64,000 bases of DNA, from NCBI GenBank assembly GCA_023374025.1, contig SIJG01000032.1, forward strand, positions 1,194,441 to 1,258,440, read 5' to 3'. Under the pieces are notes generated by a model. It was not told where the DNA came from, ran no database searches, and was given only the letters and a program-made list of their open reading frames with translations. Origin of the DNA: Heterodera schachtii. Taxonomy: Eukaryota > Nematoda > Chromadorea > Rhabditida > Heteroderidae. Made by a program: the position numbers and the translations under genes. Of this stretch, positions 43,701-53,675 are shown in pieces (position 1 is the stretch's first letter; every line of letters begins with the position of its first letter).

Positions 43701-46700
43701 TGTCATCAAAACTCCCGTCCCACAACTCTTCGTTTTCAGTGTACAATCCAACAAGTTCAAAAACAACAACAAGAACAACGGCACAACAGCATGGATTTGA
43801 TGATGTCATCCGACAAATATGAATGCATTTCGGAAGAACACACATTGTTGGCATTTTGTGCCGAATTGCGACACAAATTGGGCACACTTTCCAAGCACTT
43901 GCATTTCCCGGCGAAAGCAATTTGTGCCAATTTGAAAGTGTTTACGGAGAACAATGGTTTCTCTTCATCCATGGATTATGAACAATAATAATAAATTTGG
44001 ATCGAATTTTTAATTTATTATTATTTTTTTAAATTTGATAAAGCCCTGATTATTAATGTTTGGTGCTTTTTATATTTTTTTAAGTTTTGGGATTTATAAT
44101 AATTTTAGCTCATATTCCATTGATCTCAAGTGGGCTTATCTCTAAAATTCCACATCTCTGAAATTTTTATGCAAATTTTTTGTTATTTTAATGGAAAATA
44201 ATAGAGGTGTGCCGTGACTGAAAAAACCCGTGAACCGTGAATCGTGACCGTGACCGTGAATTGACCCCGTGAACCGTGACCGTGACCGTGAATTGGTCCC
44301 GTGAATCGTGACCGTGACCGTGATCCAAAAAACCCGTGAAATTCACGGTTTTCGTGACCGTGACCGTGAATTTTAAGAAAAATTTTTTTGGCGGCGAATT
44401 TTTTTAAATTTTTTTTGTGGTATAACTTTCCAAAAATTTTGGGGGCCCGGAGGTGCTGATAGGCGCCGCCGGGAGTAATATTGAAAATTTGAGTGCTATT
44501 TGTTAACATTGTTAACAGATTTATCCCTAAAATTAGCAAATTTTACAATTTTAATTAGTCTAAGTCAAAAAACGAAAAAATGCAAATTATAGGTGCGCTT
44601 GCATATTTCAAGTTTCAAAAAATCGGGTACTGAAGTGTCCATTGGCAAGCGCGCCCATAATTTGCATTTTTCGCATAATTGTGGACGTTTTAAATTGATT
44701 CCGACCTTTTATAAATGGTTTTGTGAGACATATTTACCCAATTTTTAAAAAAAATATGGGTTTTAGTGGAAACAGAAAATGTGATTAATTAACTGATTTA
44801 CCCAAAATAACTTTATTTCGAACGAATTTAAAAAAAAAAACAATGAATTTTCTTATTTAAATGGGCTCATACTTGAAACTTTGCTTTTTATTTTTATTTC
44901 GTGCAATATATGTAGTTGGGCGGCTTTGTTCAAAAAAGTTTCAGGAATATGGGAGGGGGCCGGCGGTGCCGATAGGCGCCGCCGGGGAAATTTTTGAAAA
45001 ATTTGCTTAGTTTCTTAGCAAACTTTGCCCAAAAAATGACCAGATTCTCTATGAAAACAATATGTAATTCATAAATTTTCTATTTTATCCAGTGTAAATT
45101 TTTCACGGAATAACCGTGAATTGGTACCGTGAATCGTGACCGTGACCGTGAGTGAAAAAACCCGTGAAATTCACGGTAACCGTGACCGTGACCGTGAATC
45201 ACGGCACATCTCTAGAAAATAATGCCAAAAAATCGTTTAAAAATTAGCGTACTGTAATCACGGGTTATTGTAATTTGTTCCCATTTTTAGCCGAAAAAAT
45301 TTAAATATTTGGTAATACTTTAGTTTGTAACTACGAAAATTTGTTTAAAGTCATATAAAATACTTTGTTTTGGGGTTTTCGGGGTCGCTGATCACGAACA
45401 TGACATTCATTTCGAACAATTCCGAAACCCTGACCTGAATTCGAACAAAAAGTCGAAAATTTAACTTTCGAATTTCTCATTTTTAGTCTAGAAACGACTT
45501 AAACATACGGAAACAAACTGAAACCTATCCATTCATGCAATAAAAGGTCATTAAACCATTTTTAGACTAAAAATGAGAAATTTGAAAAATTATGTGTTCG
45601 ACTTTTTGTTCGAATTCGGGTCCGGGTTTCGGTTTTGTTCGAAATGAATGTCATGTTCGTGATCAGCGACCCCGAAAACCCCAAAACAAACAAATATTTA
45701 TTTAAAAATAACAATTCACCTATCAAAAGCGGTTCATAATGAATTTTTAAAAAACACAAAAATTTACCGTCTGATAGGCTCCCTCGGCAAAACTGAACTG
45801 CTTCTGAAATTGAGAAAAAATTATTTTAAAAAATTTTAATTTTTTGTCGCTTTACGTAAAGACTCGGGGTTGGCCAATGGAAAACGCGCACATTTGGCCA
45901 ATGCTTGTGCAGCGCATCGCGCGCTTTGTCGTCCAAAGTTACGACTGAAAATTTGGGGAATTTTTTTTTAGAATTTTGTAAATTGTAAAAATTTTTTGAA
46001 AATTTTCTAAATTTTTAATGACGCACAAATGAAGCGTTCATGAACTCCGGGAAACATTGCGGTGTTGCACAGAAAGCTGAACGTCATGTTCAGCGCGTGT
46101 TGGTTGAGCCTGTCGTGAAAATCCAAAAAAAATTTAAAAAAATTAACGAAATTTTTTTTAAATCAATTAATTACCAATTGCACAAAAAATTTAAAAGAAA
46201 TAATTGAATTATAATGAAAAGAAATAATTGCAAATTAGCACTAATTAATGAAAAAAAACCTCTTAATTAAGGGTCTCTAAAAAAAGAAAGATACACCCCG
46301 AAAAATCTCTGAAAATTTGGTGAGCTTCTGATCAATTACAAATGAATTTTGGATGATCAAATTTTAAAAATTAATTAATTTTGAATTAAATTTAAAATTT
46401 GTTTTATAACTCTTTCTATAGTAAATAAAATCGCACCAAATTTCAATTAAGCCACTAATTACACTACCAAATAAATCAAAGACAAATCAAATTGCTTAAT
46501 TAATGTTTAATTACTCTCACATTAGCAACGCGGGTGGTCGCTGGTCGTCTTCAATTTGGTGTAACAGTTGCTGAAATTGTGCCGACTGTTCAATGGATGC
46601 CAACGAAACGGTGGCGGAATGGGCACGCACATAACGCATTGCGACAACAGCCGACTTCGTCTTGCGAATTACCAAACTGGCAAAAAAAAAATTGGAAAAA

Positions 46701-47940
46701 TTTATAAGAAATTTAAAAAAAATTTTTAAAAAATTTTCAGCGATTTTTTGGAATTTTTTTTTTGCAAAAATTAAGAAATTTTGAAATCACTAGAAAACAT
46801 AATAATAAGATTTTTTAAAGTTTTTTGGACCACCGGAAATTATTAATTCCCCTTTTCCGTCCAAAAAAATGGCAGTGATACGGTGTCTTTTAAAAGGATA
46901 CTGTAAGACTTGGTTCAGCAGTTCATCAGCAAAGGGCCAATTTACAGTATCATAATGGGGGGGGGGGCCCGGATTTACATAAAAATTTTTGATAAAATTA
47001 ATGGAACTTAAATAATTTAAGCAATTTTTTTTACAAAAATTTTATGAAAAATTTTTTTTGACAAAAATTTGTCGAAAAATATATAAAATATTTTTTATAA
47101 AAAAAAAAAATTTTTTTTTATTTATAAACAGAAATAATTAAAGTTGAAAGAAAAAATGGCTTTACATTCCGATGACGAACCAGAACATATATGAGATGTA
47201 GATCAGTGTACTTAAATAATTTAAATTAAAAAAAAGTGCCAAATTTTTAAAATGCCAAAATTATTTTTGCTACCGTACCGGTACAGTTGCGCGGGCAACA
47301 ACCGTTTCGCATATGTGCTTGGAAGGATGCGGCGCAACTGCTTCTTGTACTCATGGGCGAAGCTAATTTAGCAAAAAATTAAAAAAAATAATTTATTTTT
47401 AATGGAAAAGCCAATTAAGCGACAAATTTGGCACAAAATTTCCGTTTCAGTTCGGGCAAATTGAGTCCCTGACGAAATGGTCAAAATTCTTTGGGCTTTT
47501 CGAATTCCGATTATCTTTTCCAACATCCGGCATTTTTGGAGTCGGAATTCTGATTTCCAACTTTTTTGGAGTCGGAATTCGGATTTCGGGCATTTTTGAG
47601 GTCGGTTCTCAATTTCCGGCATTTTTAGGGCCTCGAAATGCCATCCTCTGGTGAGTACTTAAACTACTCACTGTTCAATTTCACTGCTTTCCTCTTCTTC
47701 TTCCGCTGTTGTTGTACGCCTTGAACCCTTGGGCAGATGACTGAGGGCCGCCATTTGAGCGCTGCCGCCGCCATTTCTCATTTTTGCTTCTTCCGCCTTG
47801 TGCCGTGCCATGGCTGTCGATGATGATGTTGTTGGCACTTCCGTTTTGGCAGCATTCTCTGCTGCTTCATCAATGTATGATGGCACACCACGGCGCCGAC
47901 AAACGGTTTGAGTGTTGGCGGAAATCGGCTGTTTGGTCAT
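37704..47940 (-). CDS. nucleotide-diphospho-sugar transferase family protein (15 exons, 465 aa)
   Basis: Exons are 47672-47940, 47279-47362, 47166-47210, 46521-46676, 46027-46109, 45856-45944, 45768-45803, 40121-40334, 39844-39936, 39721-39781, 39186-39259, 39059-39129, 38210-38224, 38046-38074 and 37704-37782; phases fit at every junction. The protein has a cytosolic N-terminus with an acidic run, a membrane helix at about 118-133 (TLIYISYMFWFVIG), and then a luminal domain like Pfam Nucleotid_trans. Its landmarks are VTLDDKARDALHKHWPNV, YILRANLAVALIKRGKAVWF with QQDTFW in place of the usual acidic metal motif, FDQIGHG, FFIRANNDTRLFF, and PPYVIQLDCETDGRSK near the end. The last exons encode a second hydrophobic segment (VYWWLVDYIL, TYLALIGYILTITIA). 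Such enzymes transfer sugars in the Golgi. Intron 7 (5.4 kb) hosts another gene. Exon 13 is only 15 nt and the last three exons are less certain. Confidence 0.75.
38258..38730. mobile_element. foldback MITE, GGTAATTCTTTAGATGG termini, in intron 12
   Basis: Inverted arms with ATGGTACCCCCC/GGGGGGTACCAT near the ends and the TCGCTGATCACGAATACGG core. The flanks are T-rich and only partly duplicated (TCTATTTT versus TTATTTTT). Confidence 0.82.
40683..43988 (+). CDS. unrecognised protein nested in a glycosyltransferase intron (5 exons, 380 aa)
   Basis: Exons are 40683-40809, 41114-41317, 42313-42593, 43166-43447 and 43740-43988; phases 1, 1, 0, 0 match and the frame closes. It is a largely helical, leucine-rich protein (LLASLWRFVQLDLLRHQF, IPLETLRQFVANLNQMYAG, FVFLKQFSHRLCQLLSTPKQ, LRHKLGTLSKHLHFPAK) with polyglutamine-like stretches and no TM helix or signal peptide. 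It could be a subunit of a large helical-repeat complex, but I do not recognise it. It runs opposite to the host gene and lies wholly in its intron 7. An acceptor (ATTTAG at 40665-40670) precedes the ATG by 12 nt, so a spliced-leader site or an upstream exon is possible. The exon 4 start (after CCGAG) was chosen by phase. Confidence 0.7.
41500..41730. repeat. tandem CCAGGCC/GGAAAATCCAGG words in an intron
   Basis: The word GGAAAATCCAGG(CC) occurs about ten times in both senses. This is the internal style of the word-built foldback elements. The ends are not clear. Confidence 0.6.
42640..43009. mobile_element. foldback MITE, TAGGGCTGGGATTC termini
   Basis: Inverted ends TAGGGCTGGGATTC/GAATCCCAGCCCTA with an AT-rich interior. 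The flanks TGATTAG and TGATCAG are an imperfect target duplication. It lies in intron 3 of the nested gene. Confidence 0.8.
44202..45214. mobile_element. foldback element made of the word CCGTGACCGTGAA
   Basis: Ends TAGAGGTGTGCCGTGA (left) and its near complement (right), with exact GAAAATAA on both sides. The outer zones repeat CGTGACCGTGAATTG. The interior has a separate hairpin (GCAAATTATAGGTGCGCTTG .. GGCAAGCGCGCCCATAATTT) and two GC motifs GGCGCCGCCGGG. hAT-type non-autonomous element. Confidence 0.93.
45311..45768. mobile_element. foldback MITE, GGTAA termini, abutting exon 7 of the glycosyltransferase
   Basis: The inner arms match the dispersed TCGCTGATCACGAACATG core. The left end reads GGTAATACTTTAG and the right end, on minus, GGTAAATTTTTG, which coincides with the exon 7 splice donor. 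No target duplication is visible. Confidence 0.65.
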
Positions 47941-48757
47941 TTGGCCAAAAATTCAAAAATTTAAATAAATCCGCCAAAATTTGGGAGAAGGCCGTCCGAT
48001 TTGAAGAAATGATTTATTGCTAAAAGGGCAAAAAAATTACATTTAACAGAAATAGTTTTCTCATTTTAATCCGATTTTGGGGGGGGGGATAAATCTGACT
48101 TAGAAAGTCGAGTCGAATGGAACAAAAAAGCCGGGTGTCCGTCCGATAATCCGCGGCACTTTTATTTTGATAAGAAATGCACGAAAAAAAAAAAATCATT
48201 TTTAGCCAAAATTATATCATTTTTAAATATTTTAAAAATATAAAAAATATTTTGGCTTTTTCATAAATAAAATATTTACAAAAATAATATTTTGAACTTT
48301 TAATTATAATCATTAGCTGATAAATAATTTAGCATTTTTGGGTTTTAAAAACGAAAAAAAAATCAGAGAGAACTTAATTAGAGCTTAATGACTATCGGGT
48401 TATTAAAAGTTCGGTTCGATATCAAACCGGTGAACCTAAAAATATCATGTCGTAAATTTGAGATATGACCCAAACCGAAATATAGGCCCCAGGGCTCGGA
48501 TATCCGATTATTTTTTTGCTCAGAAGAGTGATAAGTTGATATGGATTTGTGAGCCATGGCATCAAATTAGCAGGCAGATAAAGATTATTATTATAATAAT
48601 ACGTTCAACAGAGACATAAAAATGAGTTTCGATTTCCGATTGCGCATTATGGCGATGCCTGCGCGATCAGCCGACGATTAATTGATCGATTGATCAGGCG
48701 AACGAAACCGGTGGCGGCGGAATGACCCGCGCCAAAGCATCGATCGGAAAAAGGGAA
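47941..48757. other. upstream region of the glycosyltransferase
   Basis: AT-rich with no recognisable TATA box. No exon. Confidence 0.4.
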
Positions 48758-49675
48758 AGAGTGGAAGAGGGAGGAGGGGGGGGGGAGGGGGGGGGGGGGG
48801 GGGGGAAGAGGGGGGAAAATGCCGCAATTGGGAGAGAGTGGAAAAGGGAAATGGAAGAGGGGAGAACAAAGAAGCAATGAGGGAGGTGGAGGGGGAATGG
48901 AGAAATTAGGGAGATGAAATGGGGAAAAAAGGAGTTAACAAATAAGTAAAAGAAAAGCCAAAATTAGGCATAGAAAATGGGGGGAAAAGAGCAGGGTGAG
49001 ATGAAAAGCGAAAAGAAATTGAGGGACAAAAGAGAGCAAGGAGGGGGAGAAAGGAGGAAAAATGGAATGGGGAAAGAAAGGAGGAGGAGGAGGAAAAAGA
49101 AAAAAGGGGAAGGTGAGAAAGGAGGAAAAATGGAAGAGGAAAGAAAGGAAGAAGAGGAGGAGGAGTAGGAGGAAAAAGAAAAAGGGGAGGGAGAGAAAGG
49201 AAGAAAAAAAGAGGGAAGGTAGAAAAGAGGAGGAGAAGGAGGAAAAAAAGGGGAGAGAGAGAAAGGAGGAAAAAAAGGGGGAAGGTAGAAAAGAGGAGGA
49301 GAAGGAGAAAAAAAGAGGGAAGGTAGAAAAGAGGAGGAGAAGGAGGAAAAAAAGGGGAGAGAGAGAAAGGAGGAAAAAAAGGGGGAAGGTAGAAAAGAGG
49401 AGGAGAAGGAGAAAAAAAGGGGGAAGGTAGAAAAGAGGAGGAGAAGGAGGAAAAAAGGGGAGGGAGAGAAAGGAGGAAAAAAAGGGGGAAGGTAGAAAAG
49501 AGGAGGAGAAGGAGGAAAAAAGGGGAGGGAGAGAAAGGAGGAAAAAAAGGGGGAAGGTAGAAAAGAGGAGGAGAAGGAGGAAAAAAGGGGAGGGAGAGAA
49601 AGGAGGAAAATGGAATGGGGGGAAGAAAGGAGGAGGAAGAGGAGGAAACAGAAAAAAAGGGCGGGGTAATTATGG
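48758..49675 (+). repeat. purine-rich minisatellite tract
   Basis: Over 900 bp of almost only A and G on plus. From 49190 to 49610 it resolves into units of about 65 bp around GGAAGGTAGAAAAGAGGAGG and GGGAGAGAGAAAGGAGG. Long open frames on minus here are composition artefacts. Confidence 0.9.
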
Positions 49676-50129
49676 GAAAATATAAGAATCGCCCAAGCCC
49701 ATTCACGCCCGATCACTTGAGAACGCTGTTCAAAAACGCAACAATAATAAGCAAATAAATAAATAATGATTATTGAAGATGAACCCAAACGATCAAAAGA
49801 GTGGGCGGTGGGGAAAAATAATTTGGACAAAATTTGGGGAAAAATGGGGGAATTTAATTAAAAATACAAAAAATGAGGTTGGAATTTCAATTATAAAGAT
49901 GGGAGGAAGGATGGGGAAATGTTAAAAGGCATCGGCCGCCCGACAATTTATGCGTCGAAATTATTTAATTAATTTTTGGTCGCAATTTTTTAATGAATTT
50001 GTCGCAATTAATTAATTTGTTTATTTGTTGGAATTATTTAAAAGAGGTTGATGAGAAAACAAAAAATAGTCAGTCATGTTGGGATTAGAGAGAGAGATTA
50101 AATAGTTTTAAAAAGTCGGAAATTTTCAG
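49676..50129. other. intergenic, AT-rich
   Basis: No exon or element is recognised. Confidence 0.4.
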
Positions 50130-50316
50130 GGCCCTGAATGATGCCGGATTAAGTCGGGGACAGGAATTATGTGCCGCGAATGTGAAGTGTGTCGGAGAAA
50201 GGCACCAAAATTGGATACGGCGTTTTTACGAGAGGGTCGGACGGAAATGGCTAAAAAAACGATTTTCCGGGAAAAAGTCGAAACGCCAAACAAACAAAAA
50301 AAGTCGAAATTCGTGA
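50130..50316 (+). CDS. possible terminal exon of an unrecognised basic protein
   Basis: After a good acceptor (AAATTTTCAG) a frame reads ALNDAGLSRGQELCAANVKC, GERHQNWIRRFYERVGRKW and a lysine/arginine-rich end to a TGA. GC content is higher than the neighbours and the peptide has a protein-like composition. I find no convincing upstream exon. Confidence 0.3.
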
Positions 50317-51590
50317 GCAGAATTCAGAATTTTTGATCAAAACTGAAGTATTACACCGAAAATGATGCAACGAAATTTGTTTTGTTTTTTTTGCGCATAT
50401 GTATTACGCCGAAAATGAACGCAGTTTAATGGTTTTTTGCTGCTCATTTTTTTAAACAAACAAAAAAAATCGCACATTCCCAAAAATTTTAATTGCATTT
50501 AATTGCGGCGAATTATGCGCCGCCATAAACGAAAGAAAAAAATTATTGGGAATGACCCCCCTCCTAATGACAATAATCGACGTGTATTAATTAATTAATT
50601 AATTGATTTGTGACCGCCTCAGGCGTCAAAATTTGTTTGCCGAAGGTAAAAATTAAAATGATGAAACCAGTTTTACCGCAATTAATTTAATAGCACAAGC
50701 GCATTTCCAATCACTACCAAAAACGCACCAAAGTCCAATCAGTTTAAAACACAGTTTGACCCAAAGAAAAATGCACGAAAATTTCATTTTTTTTTTTTTT
50801 TTTTGATAATTCCTTGTATTTTCGATAGAAAATTGTTTATTTAAAATATGCCAGGTGATGTTAGCCAAAAAACGTGCCCAAATTCTATTTAAGCTCAATC
50901 AAAACCCCAGCAAATCAATCAATTAAGAACAGTGAAAGTTTTGCCTAAGGCGATTAAATGCAATAATGATCGGTCCGATTGGGAAATCAAACGGCAATTA
51001 AAGGACAATCAATTATATTAGCAAATTAGAGGCTGCGCGAATGAGAATAATCGAGACCGAGACCGAGAAAACCCCAACAACATGGACTATGGTATCAGTC
51101 TTGAATCTCGTCTTGACTCGTGAAAATTCTTGCTTTTTTTGTGGGAGATCTGGGCCTTGATTTTCAGTTTGATCTCGACTCTAGGGGCATTTTTAGTACC
51201 AAAAATCATCAATATTTTAGTTTTGCCACACCCATTTTATGAATGTGGCCTAGGACTGTTCATGTCAATGGGATTCATTCTACTCAATGATTTATGGCTA
51301 ATTACTCCAGCAGCCCCCAATTTTAAAGTGGAAAAAACGGAAGGCGGCGGCGGGTCACATGAATTAATTAATGCATTATTAATTAGGTAATTAAGCCCTA
51401 AAAAATTAGAAATTTCACTAAACTACATAAATTAACTATTACATTAGACAAATCTTTTTGCAAAAAGAGTCAATAAAAATGGGAAAAAATTTTTTAGAAT
51501 TATTCGATAGCCCCTAAAATGTTTTCGGGTCACGACTTTTTTTGTAGCCTTGATACAAAAAATTTTTTGAAAATTTTGCCGACTAATCAA
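50317..51590. other. intergenic, no gene seen
   Basis: AT-rich. 51045-51130 has GAGACCGAGACCGAG words and TCTCGTCTTGACTCG, possibly a decayed word-built element. Confidence 0.4.
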
Positions 51591-51679
51591 GAGAGAGCGA
51601 GAGAGAGAGAGAGAGAGATAGAGAGCGAGAGAGAGCGAGAGAGAGAGAGAGCGAGAGAGAGAGAGAGAGAGAGAGAGAA
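51591..51679 (+). repeat. GA microsatellite
   Basis: Nearly uninterrupted GAGAGA with occasional GAGC units. Confidence 0.95.
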
Positions 51680-51819
51680 TGTTCGTGACAGAATGAACTG
51701 TAATTTTTACCAATCACATAACATCAAGTGGCACGCCTCCTACCAGGATAAATGCAAAGTTAAAATGCCATTTGTACAATAAAATTTTCTGGATAAATTT
51801 TGGATGTGATTTGTTGTAA

Positions 51820-52540
51820 ATGGGGCGCCGGCGGCGGCACCACGCGAAGGGTTTACATATTTTCGCACGAAAGGGCCGGCGGCGGCGGCGCGGTGGACGG
51901 AAACGTGACGGATTTGCGCGGCACTACCCCAAAACCACCACCAAAAATGCGCGGCACGGCGCTGAATGGATGCGGTGGAGAGATGAGATGAGAGGGATTT
52001 TCGGATATTTGAGCCGGATGGATTTTCGGATATATTTAAATTGTTCAGTCAGGCAGTGTATATCCCCCCGCCCCGCCCCCGTTCTCCTCCCCGGCAGATG
52101 GAGCTGAGATGAGAGGAATTTTTGGGATATTTGAGAGGGATTTACGGATATTTAAATTGTTCAGTCAGACGGTGTATATCCCCCGCTCCGCTCCGCTCCG
52201 TCCCGCCTCCGTTCCACTCCACGGCAGGTGGAGATGGGATGAGAGGAATTTTTGGGATTTGGGGGGATATTTATTGTCCAGCAATCCAGTCAGACGGCGT
52301 CCCCCCCCCCCCCCGCCGCGCCTCCGTTCTCCGTCGTTCGCCGCGTCGTCCGGCAGCCCAACACAACGCCAAACAATTGTGCATTATTGTCACGAACGAA
52401 TCCACAACATATTGTGTGGATGTGTGTGAAAAGTGAAGAATTGGGTCGGGCGGACGGAAATGGGCCGCGGCGGCCGTTCGGCGGAACGGCGAACGGACGG
52501 CGGGCGGACGGACGGAGGATTTGACAATGAGCGCGAGCGA
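51820..52540 (+). repeat. GC-rich region with three direct repeats
   Basis: A unit of about 120 bp recurs at about 51980, 52105 and 52220: GATGAGAGGAATTTTTGGGA, then AAATTGTTCAGTCAGACGG, GTGTATATCCCCC, a C-rich zone and GGCAGGTGGAGATG. The surroundings are rich in GGCGGCGGC and CGGACGGA. Overlapping frames exist but none looks like a real protein. It could be a promoter-like or structural GC island. Confidence 0.7.
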
Positions 52541-53675
52541 AAATTTAATCCACAAAAATCCGGAAATTTGGATTTAGGCCGAAATGACCCACGAAAGTGA
52601 GAGATATAGAATTGAGGAAAGTGGGGCTTAAAAAAGTTTTGATATTTTGACGCCCCCAGGCGCTTTTGCGCCCAATAAATCCCGAATCATCGTAGCATAA
52701 GCAGACCAGCAGTAGTAAATTAGGTAGGTGACAACGGTGGTGGGTGATTAAAGCAATGCCGAGACAAAAAAAAAATGCCAAAAACTTTTGAGATTTAAAC
52801 CATTTTTCCTTTTTTTTTTTTGTTTACTCATTAAAATTGTCGGCATTTTTTTTTCTTGGCATCCGAGCTCATTCAGCAAAAAATGAAAGCCCACTTTTCT
52901 TAAAAGGACCCAGCAGCAGGTGTGCTCTATCCAACCATCGACGGATTTTGTCCAAGAAAATGCATTTTAAATTACGGAAACCCGTAATTACGACGGCGAT
53001 TTTCTCAGTTACGGAATTCCGTAATCCGTAATGACGGGGGCCCAAAAACCCCGTAACCCGTAATTACGCCCAGTCCTGGTACAAAATCCACAAAATCGCG
53101 AGCGCACGAACAACTTTTAAATTTAGGGCAGGAATTTGTTTGTTGTTTGGTGAATGAGAATGCTCTGCCGAAATCAAATCAGCAGCAGAACAGTGAATTT
53201 GGGAGCGGCAAAACCGGAAAAAGGAAAGGGCGGTGGACACAAAAGGACGGAATTTTATTTTCATTGGCATCAAACAAAAATTTGTGAACTATTTTGTTGC
53301 AGTGAAAAAAATATGGCAAAACATTTTAGAATTTGAATTTGTTAGATTAAAGTGTTCATACACAGGCCTGTAGCGCCTGCGAAATGGAAAAATTTTTCAA
53401 AAAAAAAATAGGTAAATTTTTTGAAAAAAAGAACCAAGCACCAACAATTCGAAAATTCCTTTGTTTGAACTTGTTTTTCATGACAGGATCAGGCACACTT
53501 ATTCAGGCAGGAGGGGGGGGGGGGGGGGAGGGGCAAATTTTTCAAAAAAAAAATTTTTTTTTTTTAGAATCTAAAACATTAAAATAAATGTTTTCATAAC
53601 CAACAAAAAATGTAAAAAGGCAACTTTTCTTATCCATTAGCTCCAAAATGATCGATCATTTCTCAAATAATTCAT
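52541..53675. other. intergenic with element debris
   Basis: 52970-53070 has CCCGTAATTACG words, probably a decayed foldback. A serine/glutamine-rich frame (NENALPKSNQQQNSEFG) at about 53145 is too weak to call. 53280-53400 is homologous to 58990-59080 plus 60217-60250. G13 and C runs occur. Confidence 0.45.

Noticed and set aside
48906..49830. Long overlapping frames on minus (266 and 288 codons)
   Set aside because: They are translations of the purine minisatellite; the peptides are only F, P, S and L.
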